NCBI GenBank assembly: GCA_937928385.1
Contig: CALEZD010000024.1
Location: 1-22,811 of the forward strand
Reading direction: 5' to 3'
From: an uncultured Bacteroidota bacterium
Lineage (GTDB): Bacteria > Bacteroidota > Bacteroidia > Chitinophagales > Chitinophagaceae
Length of the DNA stretch: 22,811 nt
Shown here piece after piece: positions 14,873-20,819 of this stretch. The translations under genes and the position numbers were made by a program. Within the stretch, counting starts at the first letter, position 1; every line of letters begins with the position of its first letter. The notes below the pieces were generated by a model. The model searched no databases and was not told the DNA's origin. It saw only the letters and a list, made by a program, of their open reading frames with translations.

Positions 14873-15811
14873 ATGAAGATCAATTTAACGTTAAGCACAT
14901 TATTGCTGGTGAGTAGCATTGTGCTGGTACAATGCAAAAAAGATGATAATAAGATTACCCCTGCAGTTACAGGTAAAGACCCTAATACTGCAGAAAAAGT
15001 TTCGGTAGACAGGTTCAGCAGTGCGGCAGGGCACCTGCAGGTAAGAGATGCAAGTAACGGGTTGCCTGCAGCAAATGCTCCGGTAAATTTTGATGTGGCA
15101 CCTTTCATTACAAAGGGACTCAGCCCGTCAGGTCAGCCGGTTGAGTATTATAATTTTGATGTTCAGTCTACAGCACCTGCACCTATATATGTCCTGTTTA
15201 AAAAAGGTTCTTCAACACCTGTGCAGGGACAATTAAATATAATTGATAAAATACCCGGCGAGGCAGGCTATAATGATTTCTGGCTGATCAACAAAGTAGA
15301 AGTACCTGATGATTATGTAACTAACAGCATTACATCTCTCGGCGAGATACAATCAAAAGGCTATAGCATAACACCTACCAACATGATAGTGAATTGCCCG
15401 GTGGTACCTGACGGATCAACAGCTACAAAACGCGTTGGTGGCGGCAGTGCTTCGATCATAAGGGGATGGTATAAAGGGAAAGTCGTTACTTATTTCTCAT
15501 TTGAAGAAAAAGCACTTACCACTACGGGTAATGGCATGGTGCCTACATCGCCTATATATGTGACATTTAATATTAACCCAGATCAGACTAATGGTGGTCC
15601 GGCTTCAGGGTTTAAAACTGAAATGGGTAATATGCAGACACATAATGTAGTAGCAACATTACCTGCAGATGGAGGTTACTCGCCATTGTGGAGTGTGAAT
15701 GTGTATGATAATATGGACTTTAGCACAGTAAATAATTTTAGTACAGTGCAGTCCGCAAAAATATTGGCACAGGGAGTTGCATTGGTTAACTGTCCTATAG
15801 TAAGCCAGTAG
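14873..15811 (+). CDS. Exported protein of unknown function, probable lipoprotein
   Basis: I do not recognise a named family. The 312-residue protein has a signal sequence (residues 2-20) followed by Cys21 and KKDD, the pattern that carries Bacteroidota lipoproteins to the cell surface. However, the residue before the cysteine is Gln, unusual for a lipobox, so lipidation is likely but not certain. The mature part looks like two related beta-rich halves. Each contains 'P-I-Y-V-x-F' (APIYVLF about 102-108; SPIYVTF about 225-231), then a 'GY-x-x-x-W' type segment (EAGYNDFWLINKVEVPDDY; DGGYSPLWSVNVYDN), then an 'VNCPxV' ending (MIVNCPVV; ALVNCPIV). An internal duplication is therefore probable. 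It lies between the DUF1348 and AraC genes and ends at a 16-bp terminator. Confidence 0.8.
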   Translation: MKINLTLSTLLLVSSIVLVQCKKDDNKITPAVTGKDPNTAEKVSVDRFSSAAGHLQVRDASNGLPAANAPVNFDVAPFITKGLSPSGQPVEYYNFDVQSTAPAPIYVLFKKGSSTPVQGQLNIIDKIPGEAGYNDFWLINKVEVPDDYVTNSITSLGEIQSKGYSITPTNMIVNCPVVPDGSTATKRVGGGSASIIRGWYKGKVVTYFSFEEKALTTTGNGMVPTSPIYVTFNINPDQTNGGPASGFKTEMGNMQTHNVVATLPADGGYSPLWSVNVYDNMDFSTVNNFSTVQSAKILAQGVALVNCPIVSQ

Positions 15812-15818
15812 TTCTGTT

Positions 15819-15864
15819 TTATCCATGCAGGTTTGTCATGGTTGTGTAAAACCTGCATGGATAA
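15819..15864 (+). terminator. Terminator of the exported-protein gene
   Basis: A perfect 16-bp inverted repeat (TTATCCATGCAGGTTT at 15819-15834, complement at 15849-15864) with a 14-nt loop is followed by TTTC. It begins 8 bp after the stop codon and separates the gene from the AraC regulator. Confidence 0.8.
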
Positions 15865-15894
15865 TTTCATTATTGTCGGATATCTTACAATTAT

Positions 15895-16851
15895 ATGCCC
15901 ACATATAAGCTTCCTTTGTTTCGAGACAGCAAGACACAGATCTTTGCTGACATATCACATCATAACAAAATGGGTGGGAATACATCATATACCATAGTTA
16001 ATCCGCAAAATGGTAACCTGGCTTTCAGGGTCTTCAGCTTTGATGATAACAGCCATTTCAACCATATACAGCGGCTTAGTTATTATTCTGTAATACTAAT
16101 ACTGAATGGAGCAGGACAACTGAAAGCAGATTTTTCAGAATACGGATTTACAGATGGTTCCCTGATGTTTTTCGCCCCTTACCAGCCATTCATGATTAAT
16201 GAGCTGGAAGCTATTAACGGATTTGTGATAAATTTTCATGCTGACTTTTTTTGTATCCATAAACACCAAAAAGAAGTGGCTTGCAACGGAGTATTGTTCA
16301 ACAACATATACGAACCACCATTTTTATCAGTTGATGATGATTCTATACCCGTGTTTCTTAACCTGATAGACCAGATGAAAACAGAAACACAAAATCCGGG
16401 ACTGGCACAATACGACATACTTATATCCTACCTGAAAATATTTCTTATCAATGCATCAAGGCTAAAGCTGAATGACCTGCCAGAAACAGCATCTGCAGGC
16501 ATGGATGCTAAAGAACCATTCATACTGCAGGGTTTGAAAAAAGCTATTGAAGATAACTACAGGACTGTGCATGCCCCTGCAGATTATGCAAACATGCTTA
16601 ATATATCTCCTAAAGCATTGGCAAGGATCACAAAAACACATTTCAACAAAACGCTTACCAATCTTATCTCCGAGCGTATCATCATAGAAGCAAAACGTGA
16701 GTTGTATCTTACTAACAAGCCCATAAAAGCTATTGCATATGAGCTTGGCTTTGATGATGAATATTATTTCAGCCGCTTCTTTAAGAAAAATGCTGATATA
16801 TCCCCTCAACTATATCGTGACACTGTAGGTTTTGCTCGTGTTTCTGCGTAA
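15895..16851 (+). CDS. AraC-family transcriptional regulator
   Basis: This 318-residue cytosolic regulator has two parts. The N-terminal part (about 20-160) is a cupin-like effector and dimerisation domain (LSYYSVILILNGAGQLKADFSEYGF, SLMFFAPYQPFMINE). The C-terminal part (about 205-312) has two helix-turn-helix units. The first is around HAPADYANMLNISPKALARITKTHF and the second is KPIKAIAYELGFDDEYYFSRFFKKNADISPQLYR, which matches the AraC/XylS signature including the G-F-x-x-x-x-Y-F-x-R-x-F-K core. The effector is unknown. I infer that it controls the three genes upstream through the 21-bp GTCCAT repeats. It is preceded by a terminator and so must have its own promoter, which I could not define. 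It is followed by 636 bp without a protein gene. Confidence 0.93.
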   Translation: MPTYKLPLFRDSKTQIFADISHHNKMGGNTSYTIVNPQNGNLAFRVFSFDDNSHFNHIQRLSYYSVILILNGAGQLKADFSEYGFTDGSLMFFAPYQPFMINELEAINGFVINFHADFFCIHKHQKEVACNGVLFNNIYEPPFLSVDDDSIPVFLNLIDQMKTETQNPGLAQYDILISYLKIFLINASRLKLNDLPETASAGMDAKEPFILQGLKKAIEDNYRTVHAPADYANMLNISPKALARITKTHFNKTLTNLISERIIIEAKRELYLTNKPIKAIAYELGFDDEYYFSRFFKKNADISPQLYRDTVGFARVSA

Positions 16852-17112
16852 TATTTTAAAGTTTAAACAATTATAGCTTTCTATCTTCGGGATCGCTTTC
16901 ATACACAAATACGCCCTACTAAGTCGAAGCTTCTTTTAAAATTAGTCTACTGTAAGCTGGCACATATTAAAGATAATCCCGCTGTTCAAGATATTCTGCA
17001 AGGCATCTGTGCCTATTAAAGTCATCCGGTATTAGATCGGCATTCAAGGTGCCGAAGCTTCATGCACTAAAAGTCAGATAATATTTAATTAGATTTTTCA
17101 TAATAATAGTTG
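16852..17112. other. Gene-free stretch after the AraC regulator
   Basis: No gene is supported. The stretch holds a 6-bp hairpin (TCGGCA/TGCCGA at 17037-17055) and two copies of the palindrome GAAGCTTC (16926 and 17054). No terminator with a T run follows the regulator gene. Confidence 0.4.
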
Positions 17113-17120
17113 TATATTTG

Positions 17121-17284
17121 TTATTCAAGTCCCGCCTGTGCGGGGTTATTAAAGTATGGCCTGTCCACACAATTTGGGACGAAAGATTATCATAAAACCA
17201 CCACCATGCCCCCACCAATCAACCACCCACCACAAGACATTAATAGAACTACTATACAGCTACGCCCGCAAAGCGTGGCTTTTT
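17121..17284 (+). ncRNA. Possible small RNA upstream of purK
   Basis: A perfect -7 box TATATTTG (17113-17120) is followed by an 8-bp hairpin with two G-U pairs (17128-17147). A stretch of about 60 nt comes next that is very rich in C and A and poor in G (17195-17240, repeated CCACC/CCCACC words), and then a good terminator stem (17258-17280) and T run. The package promoter, hairpin, unpaired C-rich segment and terminator is that of a small RNA able to pair with G-rich ribosome sites, or of a purKE leader that is terminated early. No TTG is found at the proper distance from the -7 box, and I recognise no known RNA family. An open frame runs through it but has no coding character. Confidence 0.3.
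17258..17284 (+). terminator. Terminator within the region upstream of purK
   Basis: AGCTACGC (17258-17265) pairs with 17273-17280 over 8 bp with one U-G, around a 7-nt loop, and is followed by TTTT. No protein gene precedes it for 400 bp, so it ends either a small RNA or a leader. Confidence 0.6.
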
Positions 17285-17291
17285 CATATTT

Positions 17292-17418
17292 GTTAACTCA
17301 CGAGACAATATGCCCGTGGTTAACAATAGTTAACAAACCACTTGCAAAGAGCTGTATATCAGTGACTTGTAAACACACGATATTGCCGTTGGTTAAACCT
17401 GCACTTTCCTCAGTTAAC
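17292..17418. repeat. Cluster of GTTAAC palindromes upstream of purK
   Basis: GTTAAC occurs at 17292, 17319, 17329 and 17413, the last three as GTTAACAA, with a near copy (GTTAAA) at 17392. The copies at 17319 and 17329 are one helical turn apart. They lie 70-196 bp before the purK start. A regulator binding region for purKE is the natural inference. Confidence 0.45.
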
Positions 17419-17448
17419 AAAATAAACCCCCTTTTAAACGTTTTCAGC

Positions 17449-17480
17449 TTTGCTGGTGGAGGGGCTGAACTATATCTTTG
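17449..17480 (+). promoter_or_regulatory. Promoter of purKE
   Basis: TTTG (17449-17452), a 20-bp spacer, and the consensus -7 box TATCTTTG (17473-17480) are present. The purK ATG is 7 nt beyond the box, so the message would be leaderless or nearly so. The position also excludes any start upstream of 17488. Confidence 0.65.
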
Positions 17481-17487
17481 CAGCCTG

Positions 17488-18612
17488 ATGATAAATAAGG
17501 ATATACATATAGGGGTATTGGGCGGCGGCCAGTTGGGCGGTATGCTCATTCGCCATGCTATAGATTTTGGGATATATATCAAGATACTGGACAGCAGCCC
17601 CGATGCTACATGTGCCCGTTATACCAACAACTTTGTATTGGGCGACACGCTGGATTACGATGCCGTAATGGCCTTCGGTAAGGGGATGGATATCATTACC
17701 ATAGAAAAAGAAGCGGTTAATGTGGATGCCCTGGAAGCACTGGCTAAACAGGGGGTACAGGTACACCCCAACCCGGCGGTCATCCGCATAGTGCAGGATA
17801 AATACAGCCAGAAAGACTTTCTGCAGCAGCACGGCATACCCGTATCCCCTGGTATTTTGATCAAGGACAAAAAGGAATTAAACAAATATAAAGACCGCCT
17901 GCCCGCCGTGCTCAAGCTTTGCCGCGATGGCTACGACGGCAAAGGGGTAATGATGCTAAAGACCGAGGCTGATATTGAGAAAGCCTTCGATGCGCCCTGT
18001 GTGCTGGAAGACCTGGTGGCCATCCGCAAAGAGCTGGGGGTAATCGTATCAAGAAACGCACAGGGCGAGATAAAATGTTACGACCCGGTAGAAATGGTGT
18101 TCAATAAACAACTGAACCTGCTGGACTACCAGTTGGCCCCTGCGGAAATTACGGACCGCAATGCCGCACAGGCTAAAGACCTGGCCATCCGCACGGCGGA
18201 GGCGTTGGGGCTGGTGGGCATATTGGCAGTAGAAATGTTCCTGACGATAGACGATGAGATACTGGTGAACGAGTTGGCGCCCCGTCCGCACAACAGCGGC
18301 CACCATACTATAGAGGCCTGTGTCACATCGCAATATGAGCAACTGCTCCGCGCCATACTGGGCATGCCCCCCGGCGACACCACCGCGCATAAAAAGTCAG
18401 TAATGATTAATATCTTAGAGCCTGCGGAGGATAATAAAGCCCAACTGGAGCGCACCTTCAAAGCTGTACTGGACACCAAAGACGCGCACCTGCACTGGTA
18501 TGGCAAAAAGAACAGCAAAGAAGGCAGGAAAGTGGGGCATATAACCGTAAACGGCGACAGTATTTCGGAGGCGGTATCAAAGGCTGAGGCGATTAGAAAC
18601 CACGCAAAATAA
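17488..18612 (+). CDS. purK: 5-(carboxyamino)imidazole ribonucleotide synthase
   Basis: PurK uses ATP and bicarbonate to carboxylate aminoimidazole ribonucleotide to N5-CAIR in purine synthesis. From this start the protein has 374 residues, the normal length. It opens with IGVLGGGQLGGML (8-20), the pre-ATP-grasp nucleotide fold. DGYDGKG (147-153) is the glycine-rich ATP loop, and ILVNELAPRPHNSGHHTIEAC (258-278) is the conserved ATP-grasp end with the magnesium ligands. The reading frame stays open 378 bp further upstream, but that part contains a terminator, a promoter and low-complexity codons and is not coding. purE follows after 5 bp, so the two form an operon. Confidence 0.97.
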   Translation: MINKDIHIGVLGGGQLGGMLIRHAIDFGIYIKILDSSPDATCARYTNNFVLGDTLDYDAVMAFGKGMDIITIEKEAVNVDALEALAKQGVQVHPNPAVIRIVQDKYSQKDFLQQHGIPVSPGILIKDKKELNKYKDRLPAVLKLCRDGYDGKGVMMLKTEADIEKAFDAPCVLEDLVAIRKELGVIVSRNAQGEIKCYDPVEMVFNKQLNLLDYQLAPAEITDRNAAQAKDLAIRTAEALGLVGILAVEMFLTIDDEILVNELAPRPHNSGHHTIEACVTSQYEQLLRAILGMPPGDTTAHKKSVMINILEPAEDNKAQLERTFKAVLDTKDAHLHWYGKKNSKEGRKVGHITVNGDSISEAVSKAEAIRNHAK

Positions 18613-18617
18613 AATAT

Positions 18618-19112
18618 ATGAGCAATCCGGTAGTGAGTATCATAATGGGCAGCAGTTCTGACAAGGACATAATGTCGGCTGCGGCTGATGTATTAAAGCA
18701 ATTCGGAGTGCCTTACGAATTTATGGTGGTATCGGCACACCGCAGCCCCCAATGGATGTACGAATACTGTGGTAAAGTACATGAAAGGGGTATCAAAGTA
18801 ATAGTAGCAGGAGCAGGTGGCGCGGCGCATTTGCCGGGTATGGTGGCAGCATTAACAACGCTCCCGGTCATAGGCGTTCCTGTTAAATCCAGGAACTCAA
18901 TAGACGGCTGGGACTCGCTCTTATCTATCGTACAGATGCCTAACGATGTGCCTGTAGCTACCGTAGCTGTAAATGGCGCGCACAATGCCGGTCTGCTGGC
19001 TGTAGAGATGCTGGCCATCAGCGACAAGGGCCTTATGGACAAATTATACGAACTGAAACAAGCTAACCGTGATAAAATTGACCGTCAGCAGGAAGAAGTA
19101 AAAGGGCTGTAA
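18618..19112 (+). CDS. purE: N5-carboxyaminoimidazole ribonucleotide mutase
   Basis: PurE moves the carboxyl group of N5-CAIR to C4 to give CAIR, directly after PurK. The 164 residues match class I PurE. GSSSDKDIM (11-19) binds the phosphate, SAHRSP (39-44) contains the catalytic His41, and GAGGAAHLPGMVA (65-77) forms the active-site loop, followed by the PVIGVPV and GWDSLLSIVQMP segments. Class I enzymes require PurK, which is present next door, so the pair is self-consistent. There is no transcription signal between the genes, and no clear terminator after this one. Confidence 0.97.
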   Translation: MSNPVVSIIMGSSSDKDIMSAAADVLKQFGVPYEFMVVSAHRSPQWMYEYCGKVHERGIKVIVAGAGGAAHLPGMVAALTTLPVIGVPVKSRNSIDGWDSLLSIVQMPNDVPVATVAVNGAHNAGLLAVEMLAISDKGLMDKLYELKQANRDKIDRQQEEVKGL

Positions 19113-19210
19113 ATGCTTAACTGATTGCCTTTCAACCGTGTTTGGCCTAAAAAACCAATTATTTTTTCCAAAATGTGTTTAGAAATACTATTTTAATTTT
19201 TTACTTTAGG

Positions 19211-19235
19211 ACACAATTGTGTTAGCAACAACACA
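19211..19235. promoter_or_regulatory. Nested palindromes before the outer-membrane protein gene
   Basis: ACACAATTGTGT (19211-19222) is a perfect 12-bp palindrome. Overlapping it, TGTGTT (19218-19223) pairs with AACACA (19230-19235). Both lie just after a TACTTTAG that is one base from a -7 box, 22 bp before the ATG. An operator or a leader structure is possible. Confidence 0.4.
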
Positions 19236-19256
19236 TACTTATCAAAATAACCGTTT

Positions 19257-19988
19257 ATGAAGAGACTGTTAGTATTGTCAATAGTGCTTTTGGCGTATAA
19301 CGCAGACGCGCAAAAAATTAGTCTGGCTGCGGGCATTGGGGGCGCAGTGAATGGTTCGCCAAGTGACAATATGGTTTATAAATCAGACCAATCATTATTG
19401 AACTACGCCTTACATGCAAAGCTGGCATATACCACCGTTACCAACTGGCAATATGGGGTGCTCGCCCACATGCACGAGCTTTCCGGCAAATCAACCAAAA
19501 CTTACGAGGGATTTTATAATCGTCACTTGAGAATAGATTCCGTAGGAGGTGATGGCAAGAAGCTGGTGTACGCAAAAAACGCAGTATCTGTTTGCGGGTT
19601 CTTTAACCGCAACTTTAACCTGAATACGAAAACATCTGTACACCTGGGTATTGCCCTGGGTTATGTGTATGCCCGTAATAACTCTTTGTATTATGAAGAG
19701 AACGAATCGTACAACGGTCCGGATGGGGGCAATGGCTTGTGCTATGGCGGCCAGTTAGGCATCAACTCTTACCTGTCTGATAATGTTTCCATTTTCCTGG
19801 ATGTGGCTGTGCGTTATTACAACCTGGAATATGACAGTTGGGTAGAAGCCCCGGCAGTAAGGCCTTACGAAACATTGAGCTACTCGATACTGGCTGTGCC
19901 GGTTACTGTAGGCCTTAATTTCGACTTGTTTAAGATTGGCGAGAACACCCGCAACTCCTACAATACCAGGAGAAAAAAATACAATTAA
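19257..19988 (+). CDS. Outer-membrane beta-barrel protein
   Basis: This 243-residue protein has a signal peptide (MKRLLVLSIVLLAYNADAQ, cleaved after 19). The mature part shows alternating hydrophobic and polar residues in short strands: ISLAAGIGGAVNG, WQYGVLAHMHEL, TSVHLGIALGYVYARN, LCYGGQLGINSYL, VSIFLDVAVRYYNL, and a final SILAVPVTVGLNFDLF. This is the layout of an eight-stranded OmpW/OprF-like small barrel common in Bacteroidota. I cannot assign a substrate or partner. The gene stands alone, with palindromes in its leader and a good terminator after it. Confidence 0.8.
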   Translation: MKRLLVLSIVLLAYNADAQKISLAAGIGGAVNGSPSDNMVYKSDQSLLNYALHAKLAYTTVTNWQYGVLAHMHELSGKSTKTYEGFYNRHLRIDSVGGDGKKLVYAKNAVSVCGFFNRNFNLNTKTSVHLGIALGYVYARNNSLYYEENESYNGPDGGNGLCYGGQLGINSYLSDNVSIFLDVAVRYYNLEYDSWVEAPAVRPYETLSYSILAVPVTVGLNFDLFKIGENTRNSYNTRRKKYN

Positions 19989-20008
19989 TACTTCAACCAT
20001 ATTCTGAT

Positions 20009-20037
20009 AACGCCCGGTACATAGTATCGGGCGTTTT
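20009..20037 (+). terminator. Terminator of the barrel-protein gene
   Basis: A 12-bp stem (20009-20020 with 20024-20035) with one G-U pair and a 3-nt loop is followed by TTTT overlapping its end. The T run doubles as the -33 element of the next promoter. Confidence 0.85.
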
Positions 20038-20063
20038 GCATCAAATCCTGTGTATTATCTTTA
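20034..20063 (+). promoter_or_regulatory. Promoter of the methyltransferase gene
   Basis: TTTTG ending at 20038, a 17-bp spacer and TATCTTTA (20056-20063, one base off consensus) lie 12 nt before the ATG at 20076. The -33 box overlaps the tail of the preceding terminator. Confidence 0.5.
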
Positions 20064-20075
20064 TATCGGCAGCTG

Positions 20076-20819
20076 ATGAGTACAGAAAAGAATATAGAGC
20101 AGCAAAAGGATTTTTATAACACTTACTGGCGGGGTATGCAGCCCTTAGGTAGTTATAAAATTGCACGTGCAAAATGGATAATGGATGCCCTGCTCCAACT
20201 CAGGAAGAAAATTAATGATACCGACACCAGGCTGCTGGACTTAGGATGCGGCGACGGGCGTTTGGTGCCCTTATGGCAGGCGATTACAGGTGCCGAAACT
20301 TATGGGCTGGAATTATCGCCGGAGGCTGTTCAGGCAGCGCAGCAGATGTTTCCCTTTATCAGGTATAAGGAGGGGGATGCTACCCAAACCGGGTACGACA
20401 ACGCTCATTTCGATATAGTGGTTTGCCATGAGGTGCTGGAGCATATTGAAGAGCAGGACAAATTGGTGAGTGAGTGCAACCGCATTATAAAAGCAGGCGG
20501 CTACCTGGTATTGACTACACCCAATAAATACTACTTCGACAGGAGGAAAGGCGGCAACTATTCTCAACAGCCTGTTGAAAATATTATTGACATGGAGGAG
20601 TTGTTCAGGTTGCTGGCTCCCTATTTTGCAGTGATGTCCTTTGAAACCCTTATCTATGCCCGGGGCGACTATGGAGCATATAAATACCTGACCAACAGGT
20701 ATTGGCTGGCCATCCTTAGAAGGCTGGGTATGGTAAACGTATGGAAGCATTACCTGCTGAAAAAAGGTTATGGCCTGCATATAGCGGTGGTGTGCAGGAA
20801 GAAATTGTCGGCTTTATAA
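20076..20819 (+). CDS. SAM-dependent methyltransferase, class I
   Basis: This 247-residue cytosolic protein has the Methyltransf_11/23 fold. Motif I is RLLDLGCGDGR (52-62), which binds S-adenosylmethionine. TYGLELSPEAV (about 75-85) is the acidic loop, FDIVVCHEVLEHIEE (112-126) is motif II/IV, and GGYLVLTTPNKYYF follows as the late strand. The C-terminal part resembles lipid- and ubiquinone-type or glycan methyltransferases (UbiG-like), but the acceptor cannot be named. It ends 6 bp inside the convergent kinase gene, so the two share an overlap at their 3' ends and no terminator is visible between them. Confidence 0.88.
   Translation: MSTEKNIEQQKDFYNTYWRGMQPLGSYKIARAKWIMDALLQLRKKINDTDTRLLDLGCGDGRLVPLWQAITGAETYGLELSPEAVQAAQQMFPFIRYKEGDATQTGYDNAHFDIVVCHEVLEHIEEQDKLVSECNRIIKAGGYLVLTTPNKYYFDRRKGGNYSQQPVENIIDMEELFRLLAPYFAVMSFETLIYARGDYGAYKYLTNRYWLAILRRLGMVNVWKHYLLKKGYGLHIAVVCRKKLSAL

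Noticed and set aside
16926..17061. Two copies of GAAGCTTC
   Set aside because: An 8-base palindrome twice in 130 bp is mildly unusual, but there is no spacing logic and no gene start nearby.
17161..17260. Purine, ZTP or 6S-type RNA upstream of purK
   Set aside because: None of the conserved core sequences of the purine or ZTP riboswitches is present, and no long bubble-containing hairpin of 6S type could be drawn.
17110..17487. N-terminal extension of 126 residues on PurK
   Set aside because: The open frame continues, but it runs through a terminator, GTTAAC repeats and the purK promoter, and the extra residues do not resemble PurK. The start at 17488 gives the normal length.
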